DNA of 64,000 nt from Malania oleifera (GCF_029873635.1 NC_080422.1:1220001-1284000), one strand, 5' to 3'; positions 13,493-25,978 are shown, numbered from the stretch's first letter. Program-made: numbers and translations. The notes: generated by a model not told the origin, from the letters alone.

Positions 13493-13796
13493 CTAGGATA
13501 CTAGGTTCTGTAGACTCTAGAGTGCAGCAGTAATAATACCAGAGTATAGGATAAGAGGATTTGAGGTCTGCTTTTGTAGTCTAGATGCAGGACTTCCGTG
13601 GTGGTTTGTATGATTTTCCTCGGGTGACGATTTCAGGAAATTCATTGTAAACTATCGTCGGGTTAGGTATCTAGGTTGCAGGATTGAACCTTGAATTAAG
13701 ATTAGGAGTGATAAGTTAATTAGGAGAATATACTATATGAGTTGGGGGATACACGTAGGAAAAGAGGTTTTGAGTTAAGTTATTTCTTCTTTCAGG

Positions 13797-16700
13797 ATGG
13801 ACCACGATGGAAATAGTGCCCACGCCAGTGGGAGTGAGGGTGCTGGACCCTCAGGCGCTGCAGGTAGTGATTCAGATGCAGTCTTACGCAGCGTAGCACA
13901 GCAGGTTATGGCAGAAATTGCCAGGAGTTCGAGAAAACAGGGTGGTCCGTCTGTAGGCCACGGTTGTACTATCGAGAAGTTCATAAAGATAAATCCTCCA
14001 GCTTTCTCAGGAGGAACGGATCCTGTAGTCGCTGAGAATTGGGTGCAGGAGATGGAGAAAATATTTGCAGTATTGCAGTGTTCAGAGGAGCAGAAGGTGC
14101 TGTTTGCCACCTACAGACTGACTGGAGAGGCCGAGAGATGGTGGTTAGCAGTGAGATTGTTAGAGCAGCAAAGGACTATACCTGTAGAGATGACTTGGGA
14201 GCGATTTAGAGAGATATTCTTCGACAGGTATTTTCCAGCCTCTTCTAGGGAGGCTAAGATTATGGACTTCCTGAATCTGAAGCAGGGACAGCTGTCAGTA
14301 TAGCAGTACGCGGCGAGGTTCATCGAGCTATCTCGCTTCGCCCCGTACATTATTCCAAATGAGACAAAGAAGGTACGACAGTTTGAAAGAGGCTTGAGGA
14401 GAGAAATTTACAAGCAGGTATCGATATTGAAGTTGCAGGACTTCACCGAGTTGGTTGACCGAGCCACTATAGCAGAGATTGGTGAGCGATTGGACGTTGA
14501 GGAGCAGAGGCAGAAGAAGAGATCCATACCTTCTGATTTCCAGCAGGGAGCCGATCGTGCCGCGTGGAAGAGAGGTGGCTATTATAGGGACCAGAGACAG
14601 AAGACCGGGAATCGCGGTTTCCAGGGTGCACAGCCATCTCCCGCTTGCCTATCTTGCGGGAAGAGACACTTGGGAGAGTGTCGTGCTGGGCGAGGTGTCT
14701 GCTACAGGTGCAGGGAGCCAGGACATATGATGAGAGAGTGTCCGACACAGATTGGTACTGTTCCTAGACCTGCACGAGGAGGTTACCAGGCACCATGAGG
14801 AGGCCAGCAGAGGAATACGACCCCAGCCAGAGTTTTTGCTTTGACACCGAGCGATGCTGAGGCTGCAGGAGATGTGGTGACAGGTACTGTTTCAATAGTG
14901 TCATTTAAAGCTACTGTTTTGTTTGATTCTAGGGCGATGCATTCATTTATCGCATGGGATTATGTTAAATTGTGTGAGTTTGAGCCTCAGCAGTTAGAAA
15001 TTAGTTTGTCTGTTGCTACTCCAACTGGGACCGTAGGGGTATGTAGGAAGGTACTCAAGGACTGTCCAGTGGATATTCAAGGGAGGTATTTGTTAGCTAA
15101 TCTGGTGGTTTTAGACATGCATAGGTTTGAGGTAATCTTGGGCATGGATTGGCTAGCTGTCCACTATGTTAGCATTGATTGCCATCAGAGAGTGGTAGTG
15201 TTTAGACCTCTAGAGGGACAGGAGTACAGATTCGTGGGATCACGTGTGCGCACCCCACCTTAGTTATTATCTGCTATTCAGGCGTGTAGATTGCTATCAG
15301 AAGGTTGTCAGGGATATTTAGCCTATGTGAAGGCTATATCAGAAGGGGAACTGAGGGCAGAGGATATCCCAGTGGTGAGAGATTTTCCTGATGTATTTCC
15401 AGAGGATTTGCCGGGACTACCTCCTGATCGTGAGGTAGAGTTCGTTATTGATCTAGTTCAGGGGACAGCACCGATTTCGAAGGCGCTGTATAGAATGGCA
15501 CCGGTAGAGCTGAAAGAATTAAAAGAGCAGTTGCAGAAGCTGTTAGATAAGGGGTTCATTCGGCCCAGTGTGTCGCCCTGGGGAGCACCAGTTTTGTTTG
15601 TGAGGAAGAAGGATGGCTCGATGAGATTATGCATCGACTATCGAGAAATCAATAAAGTAACTATCAAGAATAAATACCTGCTCCCGCGTATTGATGATTT
15701 GTTTGACCAGTTACAGGGGACACAGATCTTTTCGAAGATAGATTTACGCTCCGGGTACCATCAGGTGAAAGTCAGGGCGGAAGATGTTATGAAGACGACA
15801 TTTAGAACACGGTATGGTCACTATGAATTTCTAATTATGCCGTTTGGGTTGACGAATGCTCCTGCGGTGTTTATGGATCTTATGAACAGGGTTTTTCACC
15901 AGTACTTGGATCGGTTTGTGGTAGTATTTATTGATGATATACTGGTATATTCGAAGAGTCCAGAGGAGCATGAGGAGCATCTGAGTATAGTGTTGTAGGT
16001 ATTGCGAGAGAAGAAGCTATATGCGAAGCTCAAGAAGTGTGAGTTTTGGCTGGAACAGGTTACCTTCCTTGGACACGTTATATCTAAGGGTGGTATTTCT
16101 GTTGATCTAAGTAAAATTGAGGCGGTAGTTGATTGGGTACAACCAAAAAACGTGCATGAGATCAGGAGTTTCCTGGGATTGGCTGGGTACTACTGCGAGT
16201 TTGTTGAGGGCTTTTCTCGATTGTCAAGCCCGTTAACCAAATTGACTAGGAAAGGAGCGAAGTTTGAGTGGTCTGATGAACGTGAACAGAGCTTTCAGGA
16301 GTTGAAGCAGCGACTCATCACTACGCCTGTGTTGACGATTCCTTGAGGAGAAGAGGGGTTCGTAATTTACAGTGATGCGTCCCATAAAAGGCTCCGATGC
16401 GTGTTGATGCAGCAGAGGAGAGTGATAGCCTATGCCTCACGACAGTTGAAAGAATATGAGAAGAACTACCCTACCCACGATATGGAGTTGGCGGCGGTTG
16501 TTTACGCGCTGAAGATTTGGAGGCACTATCTATATGGGGGTAGGTGTGAGATATTTACTGACCATAAGAGTTTAAAGTATTTCTTCACGCAGAAGGAATT
16601 GAATATGAGGCAGAGGAGATGGTTGGAGCTAATAAAGGATTACGACTGCACTATTAGCTACCACCCGGGAAAGGCTAATGTGGTTGCTGATGCTTCGAGT

Positions 16701-18290
16701 CAGAAATTAGTGGAATCATCTGTATCTATAGTGGAGATTCAGCATTCGATTTAGATGGATCTGGAGAGGCTCGGTGTGGAGCTGGTAGAGGGCGATCACC
16801 AGGCGTTCATTACTGACTTGGTTTTGCAGCCGACTCTACAGAAGAGGATTAAAGCAGCTTAGAGGAATGATGCAGAACTAGTGGAGCTTATGGGAAAGGT
16901 ACAGGATGGTCAGGAACCAGAGTTCAGCATTTCAGATGATGGAGCCCTGAGGTTCCATACCAGGTTATATGTTCCTGTCGATCCTGAGATCAAGAAAGTC
17001 ATTCTGGAGGAAGCACATCGATCCCTATATACTGTACATCCGGGTAGTACTAAAATGTACAGGGATCTCCGAGAGTCCTTCTGGTGGAGCAACATGAAGA
17101 GGGAGATAGCTCAGTTTGTGGGTCAGTGTTTGATATGCTAGCAAGTGAAGGCTGAGCATCAGAGATCGGTGGGATCGTTGCAGCCACTCCACATTCCTGA
17201 GTGGAAGTGGGAGCATATAGCGATGGATTTCATCTCAGGATTACCGCCAGCATTGCATGGACAGGACGCTATTTGGGTAGTGGTGGATCGATTGACGAAA
17301 ACTGCCCACTTTTTGCTGATCAGAGTTAGCTACTCCATGGACAGATTGGCTAAGTTATACATCTAGGAGATATTTAGACTCCACGGCGTCCCAGTGTCCA
17401 TAGTTTCAGATAGAGACCCACGGTTTACATCTCGTTTTTGGAAGAGTCTGCAAGGGGCCATGGGTTCTTAGTTGTCATTCAGGGCAGCTTTTCATCCTCA
17501 AATAGATGGACAGACAGAGAGGACGATACAGATTTTGGAGGATATGCTGCGAGCATGTGTTCTGGATTTTGGAGGTCGTTGGATGCAGTATTTGCCACTA
17601 GTTAAGTTTGTGTATAATAACAGCTACCAGGCCAGCATTGGGATGGCACCGTATGAGGCACTGTATGGCAGGAGGTGCCGATCCCCATTGTACTAGGATG
17701 AGGTTGATGAGAGACAGGTATTGGGGCCAGAGCTGATACAGCAGACTCAGGATAAAGTCAGACTCATCAGAGACAGGATCAGGACAGCGCAGAGCCGGCA
17801 GAAGAGTTATGCGGATACTCGTCGGCGAGAATTGGAGTTTGATACAGGAGATCACGTGTTCCTGAAGGTGGCACCACTGAAGGGTGTTATGAGGTTCGGG
17901 AGGAAGGGTAAGCTGAGCCCTACGTATATTGGACCATTCGAGATTCTTGAGAGAGTGGGTCCAGTTACCTATCGTTTGGCATTACCACCGGTCCTATCTA
18001 GGATCCATGACGTATTCCACGTTTCTATGCTGAGGAAATACATCCCAGACCCCTCCCATGTGATTAGATATGAAGCACTGGAGTTGGGCGATACGTTAGC
18101 TTATGAGGAAGTGCCAGTGCAGATTCTTGACTGGAAGGAACAGGAGTTACGAACGAAGAAGATTCCACTGGTAAAAGTTCTGTGGCGCAACCATGCCATT
18201 GAGGAGGCCTCTTGGGAACTAGAGGATCAGATGCGCCAGAGATATCCGCACTTATTCAGTGGAGTTAGAGTTAAGTCAGTCAAGTGAATG
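13797..18290 (+). mobile_element. internal region of element B: gag, PR, RT, RH, INT, chromodomain
   Basis: The approximate parts are as follows. Gag is at 13.80-14.80 kb and ends in a CCHC zinc knuckle (CYRCREPGHMMRECP). A retropepsin region spans about 14.85-15.25 kb. Reverse transcriptase spans about 15.35-16.1 kb, with the catalytic [10 protein letters not shown] block. RNase H is at about 16.3-16.75 kb ([12 protein letters not shown]). Integrase is at about 16.95-17.75 kb, with an HHCC-type zinc domain and the core. A C-terminal chromodomain is at about 18.05-18.29 kb (VKVLWRNHAIEEASWE). The chromodomain is the basis for the chromovirus assignment, and in this family it is thought to steer integration. 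The reading frame has about nine or ten breaks, so no protein product is proposed. Confidence 0.85.
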
Positions 18291-18496
18291 GAATATTGTT
18301 GTAGTTTTTATTTGTATACTGTAACGTAAGATAGATAGAGTTTTTAGTTTTGAAACGTGAATGGTTTTAAGAGAATTTTGAATAGTTGTAATCTCTCAGA
18401 GCCTTCGTTGTAACCACGGTATTCCTCCACCATAAGTGAGGGTAATTAATAAAAATTGGAAGTGTTTTCACTAAGGAAGGGAAATAGGGGAATGGC

Positions 18497-18533
18497 AAAT
18501 TTCGAGGACGAAATTTTTATAAGGAGGGGAGAA
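18497..18533 (+). other. stem-loop and polypurine tract of element B
   Basis: The inverted repeat aaatttcg-agga-cgaaattt (18497-18516) is followed by the polypurine tract aaggaggggagaa (18521-18533), which abuts the 3' LTR. The tract primes plus-strand synthesis in this family. The stem-loop recurs at the same place in the other Ty3 remnants. Confidence 0.8.
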
Positions 18534-18590
18534 TGTAAAAACCCAAAAAAAAAAAAAAGAGATATAAAAGATTAATAGAATGATTCCAAA

Positions 18591-18635
<45 letters not shown>

Positions 18636-18723
18636 TAAAAATAAAAATAAAAATAAAAAAATTAATTAAAAAATTATTTTTATTTTATTTATAAAATATA
18701 TTATTAATAATATTAATTAAATA

Positions 18724-18776
<53 letters not shown>

Positions 18777-18891
18777 TAAAGAAGCTTCAGGTGGATTCCT
18801 ATTTTAAATTCAACCCCCCACCTATCATCTATCTTCTTCTTCTTCTCATTCTTTTCTTTTCTTTTCTCCTCCTGCTCCTGCGGCCTCTAAA

Positions 18892-18958
<67 letters not shown>

Positions 18959-21136
18959 CATTCTCTCTCCCTCTCTCCTTGATTTCGTGACAGATTTTCG
19001 CCCGATCGAAAATCCAAAAATACCACTAGACTCCATTCGCTACTGCTGTCATTTCTACCGGAGCGAATCGGTGGTAGGAGCGACGTAAGCGTATTCCCTG
19101 GGGTAAGTCATTTCCCCCTTTTTCTTTAATTTCTTGTAAAATATAAGCCCAATTGACGAATGGACACCACCACGAGAATCTAAGGATGATTCTCTACAAG
19201 TCTAGTAGGACGGAATTCTCGTGAGGGTGTCGAACCAAAACCCCAAATTTGGGGTGCGGCGATTATTAAGGGGCTTATTTTCAATTAATTAGCATTAATT
19301 TAGAAATGCTAAAATATTAAGCATTTGGGACTGAAGTAGGATTTCTGGAATTTAGGGCCCGGGTGAGCGCCGCGGGTCTAATTTTGGGACCCACAGGCAA
19401 AACTTGGAAAATTAAGTGGTGATGTTAAATAATAGTTTAAATATTAATTTGAGATATATGGAGCCTAGAGAAGGCTAGATGAGTATTATTTTGGAGAAAT
19501 AAATTAATTAATCTGGGAAAAATGTAAATTGCAGGAATCAAATTTCGGGCGCCAAGGGCGTGAAATTTTGGGTCCTAAGGAATTTCTCAGTAGGCAGGTA
19601 AGAGAATAAACTAAAGCAGTAATTTTCCATACAAATTATTATTGATTATGAGTAAATTTATTTTCAAAAAAGCATATGTTATATTGTGTATTACGAATGA
19701 AATGTACGATTGGGAAAATACTGCTATGATGATTAAAATGTATATGTATGTATGAGATGTAAGGAATTCACGATTTTAGAATATGAAGTATGACTTTTAA
19801 CAGCATATGTGTGGCATGAATATTATTTTATGTGAAATGTATTATGATGTGAAAGATTTTACAACCAAGCATGATTTCAGGTATTATGAAAATATGAGTT
19901 ATGTTGTGATGGTTTTGACGATTATGTAATAAATGATGTATTTTCAGTATATATATACCTAAAACAATTTTGGCGCGAGGCCATATATTTATGTTATCGG
20001 TACGAGGCCGTATCTATGTTTTTGGCGCGAGGCCATATATTTATGTTATTGGCACGAAACCGTATTTATGTTATTGGCGCGAGGCCATGTATTTATGTTA
20101 TCGGCATGAGGCCGTATTTATGTTATCGGCACGAGGCCGTAATTATATTATTGGCGCGAGGCCATATTTACTATGATTTTGGCACGAGGCCATATGTATG
20201 ATTTTGGCGCGAGGCCGTATCTATGTTTTCAGTACGAGGCCGTATCTATGTTTTCGGCACGAGGCCGTAATGATGTTACGTGTGATCATGTATTATATGT
20301 TTTCACAACCAGGATGTTAGTTTAGTTCAGACCAGGAGCTCGGTACCATAGCTATGGGTTAATTTTGGCACGAAGCCTTATTAGTGCTACCGTCCCACGA
20401 GGGGATGGGAGATGGATAGTCGTTGTGGCTTTCAGTAGAGTGTGGACGTCCACCTGGCAGTCCGGACCAGGGTGTGGCGAGCTCATCGTACTTACAGACA
20501 TATTTGATTCGGCAGTGGTCGGCCAGCCATTGTCGGGTCCCGCCTTCGGGCTGCACAACCCGTCATGGGGGGTAATACATGACACCAGCTAGCTAGTCAT
20601 CCTGGGTTTGTTTTCAATACTACAGTTATAACAGATGATTTTATGTATGATATGATTTATTAACAGATGTGAAAATATATGTTTACCCAGTACGATATGA
20701 TTATGTTTATAGAATTATGAAATGTACTGTATACGTACAAATGCATTAAATATTCATGTTGCCACACAGCTGTATTTAGTTTATTTTCCCTTACTGAGAA
20801 GTGTCTCACCCCCAAACTTAATTAATTTTTCAGGAGCTCCTGAGAGACTGGTGGGTCAGGGCCGCCGTTAAGCTAGTAAGATTACCCTGTGAGAAGGGTA
20901 AGATTTTGTAATAGCATCAGAGTTATTTTGTGTTTGACCCTAGAGATATTTGGATGTATGTGAGGATGTATAGAATGCTCTGGTATTATGTTTTATGATT
21001 GGATGTTTGAGATTTTATGTTTACTGCTGCTAGGTTTTCCGCTGTGTTTGACAAGTGTCCCCGCTACCCATGGGTTCGGGTTGATCATTTTATTTATTAT
21101 GTGATATTTTATGTTAAGAAATTGAGGGACGTTGCA
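18534..21136 (+). repeat. 3' LTR of element B
   Basis: It begins tgtaaaaaccc and ends gacgttgca, followed by the right gtaca duplication. It carries a long CT microsatellite (about 18896-18955), a donor-like caggtaag (19598), and the tandem ggcacgaggccgta array (19970-20271). The conserved cccgccttcgggc block (about 20537-20583) and the acceptor-like tttttcaggag (AG at 20832-20833) follow. It is about 300 bp longer than the 5' copy. Confidence 0.9.
19970..20271 (+). repeat. tandem ~24-bp array in 3' LTR B
   Basis: About 12 units of the ggcgcgaggccatatatttatgt / ggcacgaggccgtatttatgt type. Two overlapping open frames arise here purely from the repeat (their translation repeats R-G-R-I-Y-V). 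Copy number differs from that of the 5' LTR. Confidence 0.85.
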
Positions 21137-22311
21137 GTACAATAATAGTCTAAAATATACTACGCAATCATAGTTCCGTAAAATATTATATAAGCATGAT
21201 TCTGTAAAATACTGTATATCATATAAACTATATATCTGTAAAATTATGTATAATCGTAGCTCTGTATGTAAAACTGTATAAGTTATGTTTCATAACTCTC
21301 TAGGCTATATAATCATGCTTTTGTAAAACTGTATAACATATTCTATAATATTCCAGTATTTCTCATGCCACACAATTCAATAAAACTCTATAAATATGTT
21401 CTGTAAAACTGTATAATTTTCATGCTCTAATCAAATACTATAATATACTGATAAAATGTCTAATAATGTTGGCATAACATGTATTCCCTTTACCTGGTTC
21501 ATAATTTTCAACTCCCTGAATTAGCACCTATATAATTTTCCAGTCACACAACTGAATTTACCATAATAATTATCACATTCTTATTTTCCCCAACTCCACA
21601 TATTCAACATTTCTAAACTATAATTTACCTGAACTCTTGGAAATATACCCGCTGTGGTCCTCAACCTGTATCTACAGGGTCCCAAAAATACCCTAATCCC
21701 AAAACATAATACCCTAGTTTTACTCCACAAAACACCAGTATATTCCCATACAACACAAAATCTAAACTCATATAAGCTTGGTAATACTAAAAATACCCAA
21801 ATATTCAAATTTCTCTGGTTTTGGGATGGTGCCCAAGTTGGCCTAACCAATAATCTGCTCCAACAAACTTGAAGAGAATCTTCTCAGGAGTAGCGTGGCC
21901 CTTTCGATCGTCAAACCGACGAAGAAAGAAGCCGGAATCGTAGAGAAAAGGAGGAGGAAACGAATTATAGAGAGAGAGAGTAATTTTTGCATGAATTTCT
22001 CACTGAAAATTGAGTTAGACCTATTTATAAAATGCATATTTGTCGACGAGACACGTCACCTCGTTGACAAGTCCATGAAGGGAGTTCGTCGATGAACACT
22101 TAACCCTCGTCGACGAGTTTCAAGTCCTGAAATCAACCCTCTCAGTAAATTCTCATCGATGAGACTCGTGTCCACGTCGATGAGCTCAAGCCGGATGCTC
22201 GTCGACAAGCGTCATGCGTTCGTCGACGAGACCCTATGAGTCCCTTTTGAAATTTCCTTTTCCTCTATTTTCTTTTATTATATAATTACTATAATTCTTT
22301 AGGTCTCTACA

Positions 22312-23237
22312 ACTTAGCCATGGCTGGCCTACCACCAGGCTAAGTCAAAATACCTTATCTGCAAGTCCAATTTGCCTACCACAACCTGGCCTGGACTCAA
22401 GGGGGTACAACAACTCTTTAAGGCCAAATTGACTTTCCATTACCAACACTTCTCAGTATAGTGTGGTTGCACTATCTCATTCACTGGCTACGATACCGTT
22501 CTCTCGTCACATTTGGTCCTTAGGGTTCTCAAACCATATAATGTAATTTAAATAATAAAAATAGTTGCATGATCTCATTTTCTTAACATACATCTTATAT
22601 CAGTATTTCTAACCATTCACAATTCGGTATGAAATCGTCATTTCACATTTCACATTTCGGTATAAAAATGTCATTTCACATTTCCACTGCATTCATAATT
22701 TTTCCATAAATCAGTATAAAACACATTCTCACTGTATAATTTCATAAAAATCCCCAGATTCAATTATGTAATAAAAATAAAACATTCTCATGTCACAGAT
22801 TTGAATGTTAAATTGTAATACAATAAACTGCTTGGAAAATTATATTTTTGCTAAAAACTAGGTCTGATCACCTCCAAAATTTTATTTAACTAAATATATA
22901 TATTTTTCAGGAAATGGAGATGATTAACTTACCCTCTTTGGTTTTTCCCCAATTACATATAATAATCAAAACCGTCAATTTCATATGTCTGGTTCATACA
23001 GAAAATCATATATAACATTCACGATTCCATATACTCAAGTTTAATTGGTTCAAATTTAAGAAAAAATTGGCATAATCTATTTCCCTTACCTTATCCCATG
23101 AGTGGTGTCTACGACTCTCAAAACATGAAATTTGCCCAATTAAAACATTGGTGGCCGAAATTGGAACTCAAGGATATTTTTCTTTCTTCAATTGGCGCAG
23201 GTTTGACCGAGAAAATTGAGGAAAGAGAGAGTGTGTG

Positions 23238-23300
<63 letters not shown>

Positions 23301-23520
23301 TGTGTAGAGAGAGGAGAGACGCGAAGGGGGAAAATTCTCTGAAGGTTTCCTGAAGCATCTCCATCCTTCAGATTACTTTTATATATATTATAATATAATA
23401 TTATTATATTATATTATATTATTTAATTAATAATTATTATTTAATAAATTAATAAATTAATTTTATTTTAATTTAATTTTAATTTTATTTATTTATTTAT
23501 TTATTTTAAGGATTACTACA
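22312..23520 (-). mobile_element. LTR D: partial minus-strand Ty3 LTR
   Basis: The sequence matches the promoter-side part of the other Ty3 LTRs on the minus strand. It includes the 'ggttgcactatc...ggctacgataccg' block near 22.45-22.5 kb. It ends at 23520 as the complement of an LTR start (tgtagtaatcc). A GA microsatellite occupies the place where other LTRs carry CT tracts. The 3' part is absent because it begins directly at the edge of LTR C. It could be the remaining 5' LTR of element A; the pairing is not proven. Confidence 0.6.
23240..23292. repeat. (GA)n microsatellite
   Basis: An almost pure AG run lies inside LTR D. It explains the arginine/glutamate-rich frame at 23.1-23.3 kb, which is not a gene. 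Confidence 0.9.
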
Positions 23521-23850
23521 CACCATGTCTTCCATCCTTCTCTGGAAGGTCAGGAACTCACCACTCGTCACTCTGGAATGGTCACCTGGTGTAGAGTGTA
23601 TGGACTGGGATGACTGATCACCCATAGTAGGTTCTGACTTCGAATTGTTGGACGTGGTCATGATTCAAAGGTCGAAAGAGAATAAACCTCTCGAGAAAGT
23701 TTCCACCTACTTTGCCAACTGTTGCTGAATAAAAAGTTGAATGACCTTCGAGATATTTTGTGATCACGATTACCTGAAAAGAAGGAAAGTATGATAGACT
23801 TGGAGGACCCGAGGTGTACTCCGGGGGATCGCTCCAATCCCTAAGTTTTG
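23521..23850. other. unassigned sequence, possibly an old repeat fragment
   Basis: This moderately GC stretch contains 'gaggacccgaggtgtactcc' and 'gggggatcgctccaatcc', phrases of the kind seen in dispersed plant repeats. The only frame (minus strand, 84 codons) has no recognisable domain. I cannot name the family. Confidence 0.3.
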
Positions 23851-23988
23851 AAAAATCGACAAATAATAACATAAAGTGCCCATGCTTTCTTTATTTTCTC
23901 TATTTTGTTTCTCTCAATTAAAAATCGACAAATAATAACATAAAGTGCCCATGCTTTCTTTATTTTCTCTATTTTGTTTCTCTCAATT
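23851..23988. repeat. perfect 69-bp tandem duplication
   Basis: A 69-bp unit starting aaaaatcgacaaataataac occurs twice back to back (23851-23919 and 23920-23988) with no mismatch seen by eye. The identity suggests a recent duplication. Confidence 0.9.
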
Positions 23989-24910
23989 AAGTTTGTTTTA
24001 ATTAGAGTTGTTCACATAAGTCTCTCTTATAGTGGTTCCAAAGCCCCAAAGCCCCAAAGCCTTGAGTTACAATGTTATATGGGCCACAACATTGGCCATC
24101 TTGATTGAAGCTTGCACTTTCATAAGTGGGCAGAGATACAATAACAAAGAGTAAAAGAAAGAGGTAAAGGGTGCATGAGTTACATGGGCCATAACTCTCT
24201 CTTATGGCGGTTTTATGTTTTCTTCAATGACATTACTTTAGATGCCTAACAAAGAAAAGATTATATTACTCTAGATTGAGATTACTTTCTTTAATTTTGC
24301 ACATTTTTAATTGTTTATTGTATATTAAACATTTAGATATTAAATTGGCCATACTAAAGTTCTATTTTCTAAATAGAACTTTATTTACTTGAATCAAGAA
24401 TTTTTGTAGACAAATGAAAAAAAGAAAAATGAGAAGCGAACTCAGTTTCCATCATATTTTTCTTTTTATATTAAATATTATTGTAAATGAAATTTTGTTC
24501 TAATATGATTAAAATTTTAAAAGAAATTAAACATGGGTGATGCATAAAATCAAATTTTTATTCATTGCTTTGATATATTTTTTATATTTTATATTTTATT
24601 TTCTTGATAACCAAATATGAAAAATTAGATTCCTTTATATTATCATTCTTTTTTCCTTATATTTTTCTAGTTCCAAACAGGGTCTTAGAAATTATTTCAA
24701 TCTCATTAGTAGATTGAAATCACCGCTCATGATACTAAATTGGTGATAAATTGGTGATGGGTGGTCAATTTTTTTCCTATGTATCAACGCTAAATCTATT
24801 GCTTAATGACAATAATATATAAATACATAATTACTCTAAAAATATTTAGAAGCTAATTACTTTGTGGGTTTTATGTTTTCTTTAATTGCATTACTTTAGA
24901 TGTCTAGCAA
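23989..24910. other. AT-rich intergenic DNA
   Basis: No gene seen. A segment of about 44 bp reading ttttatgttttcttcaatga...actttagatgcctaac (about 24212-24255) recurs imperfectly at about 24871-24911, just before the segmental duplication starts. Confidence 0.5.
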
Positions 24911-25492
24911 AGTTAGATTCAAACACTCATTAATTTGACGACTCATGATCTCGAATATCCATGATTTCTTTTGGGGAGACAGAATGAAGCAGGTAAAAAG
25001 AAAAGCAATACCCATTCTCGATGCCGGTAGAATTGGTGAACGTCAGACGAAAGAAAGGTCATAAAATCCAGCCACGCCTGCCCGCCGGCGAAACTCCTTC
25101 ACAGGAATGATTCGCCGGCGAATTTGAATTCACAAAGAAGAGACCTCATCAATAGAGAAGAGGGGTGGGGGGGGGCGGGACAGATCAATCAGTTGCGAAA
25201 CAGAGATCATGAAAAATAAAATAGTACTCCTGAAGTTAAACTCAGCATCGAGAAAATTAAACCCTTGGTATCACAAATAGTTAGCTGCAAGCAGCTGTAA
25301 AACAGAGGCCATGAAAAAATTAAAAGAAACGAACTCCTGAAAATAAACTCTACGTCAAGAAAATTAAATCATTGAAATAACAAATTGTTAGCTACGCAAA
25401 TTCTTTTCCGGCTAAAAATATCCTAGTACAGTTCCAGAAATTTCCTTCGAATTAAAGAATTTCATGTAGAAATCTTGAACGACAAAAAATCG

Positions 25493-25825
25493 TCAATAAG
25501 AGACGAGGGTTTCGAAGCAGTGCAGGCCATCCAGCTCCAGCGCGAACCGAGGCTGTGCCTTCTTGATCTCCCTCCCACTCCGACCCTTCACCGCCGAAGA
25601 AGACGAAGGAGGAGAAGAAGAAGAAGAATCTCCTTGTTCCCTTCTCTTGCAATTCGCATAATCCGCAGCCTTCTCCTCCCCGACGACCCCAGACTGGTTC
25701 AGATTATTGTTGTTGTTTTTCTTCTTCTGCGTGTGATCAGTCATGGAAGGAAAAGAGGGCCTCACCATCCTCTGGCCCAACAGGTCGGCACAGAACGCAT
25801 CGAAGGAACTAAACATCGAATTCAT
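25493..25825 (-). CDS. small plant-specific protein, paralogue 1 (FAPxxDGL-type C-terminus), diverged copy
   Basis: A single-exon frame of 110 residues in a plant family I recognise only as uncharacterised; no biochemical role is known to me. The start is the first ATG of a conserved beginning, MNSMFSSFDAFCADLLGQR, which matches paralogue 2 and typical members. The middle is low-complexity: an asparagine run, a basic KKK patch, and a serine-rich stretch longer than in paralogue 2 (with an extra Pro-Pro-Ser block). The end is RFALELDGLHCFETLVSY. The usual FAPELDG core here has Leu in place of Pro, unlike the other two host genes in this window. No signal peptide or membrane segment is seen. 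Its upstream TATA-like sequence is also weaker than that of paralogue 2. It may be a relaxed or dying copy, though the frame is open. The long frame on the opposite strand is a shadow. Confidence 0.7.
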   Translation of the reverse strand: MNSMFSSFDAFCADLLGQRMVRPSFPSMTDHTQKKKNNNNNLNQSGVVGEEKAADYANCKRREQGDSSSSSPPSSSSAVKGRSGREIKKAQPRFALELDGLHCFETLVSY

Positions 25826-25970
25826 CCTTGCACGAACGAAAACTCACAACTTAACTTTAGGATCAGAAAATATAAACAGGCCAGGCCAGAACAGAGAAAG
25901 AGGAAAAGGGTTTGTGGGATGGGTGATGATATTGAAGGAGATGGGGAGGAGAGGTTCGGGTAAGGTTTAG

Positions 25971-25978
25971 TTATATCA
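25971..25978 (-). promoter_or_regulatory. weak TATA-like element of paralogue 1
   Basis: On the minus strand this reads gatataac, about 146 bp before the start codon. It corresponds to gatataaa upstream of paralogue 2. Confidence 0.35.

Larger units (their letters stand above)
11178..21136 (+). mobile_element. Element B: full-length Ty3 Tekay/Del chromovirus, frame-broken
   Basis: This is a complete insertion of 9,959 bp with two LTRs (11178-13478 and 18534-21136), a primer site complementary to initiator Met tRNA, a polypurine tract and a 5-bp gtaca target duplication. The internal order gag, protease, reverse transcriptase, RNase H, integrase, chromodomain places it among chromoviruses of the Tekay/Del type. 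The coding region has roughly nine or ten breaks, so it is not autonomous. The LTRs differ by about 2 percent where I compared some 270 bases, mainly by G/A and C/T transitions, which suggests an insertion of very roughly one million years at usual plant rates. The LTRs also differ by about 0.3 kb in length, mainly by indels and microsatellite length. It sits inside LTR C. Confidence 0.9.
8376..22311 (-). mobile_element. LTR C: minus-strand Ty3 LTR split by two insertions
   Basis: Three blocks form one minus-strand Ty3 LTR: about 8380-8782, 10660-11177 and 21137-22311. The first carries the conserved ggtgagacacctctcagtaa block in reverse. The last ends at 22311 with the complement of an LTR start (tgtagagacc). 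The gaps are a copia solo LTR (8783-10659) and element B (11178-21136). Within the last block, on the minus strand, a TATA box (about 22021-22030) is preceded by a cluster of tcgtcgacga motifs (22038-22240). It abuts the broken pol end of element A, so it may be that element's 5' LTR or an independent solo LTR. The left edge is unclear. Confidence 0.65.

Noticed and set aside
18791-18982. Hydrophobic leucine/serine-repeat protein
   Set aside because: It is the translation of the CT microsatellite in the 3' LTR of B; similar artefacts occur at 31.1, 56.2 and 63.4 kb.
19970-20271. CRISPR-like array from evenly spaced ggcacgaggcc repeats
   Set aside because: Spacers are near-identical AT-rich sequence, not unique; the array lies in a plant LTR and occurs in both LTR copies.
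8376-22311. LTR C as the proven 5' LTR of element A
   Set aside because: Orientation fits, but the junction with pol is abrupt and the left edge is unclear; LTR D is an equally good candidate.
23618-23872. 84-codon minus-strand frame as a host gene
   Set aside because: No recognisable domain, runs into a tandem duplication, and the DNA resembles dispersed repeat sequence.
25475-25970. 162-codon plus-strand frame with an arginine run over paralogue 1, and its counterpart at 46984-47364
   Set aside because: Antisense shadow of the serine/asparagine-rich minus-strand gene; the Arg run is the complement of a Ser-coding microsatellite.
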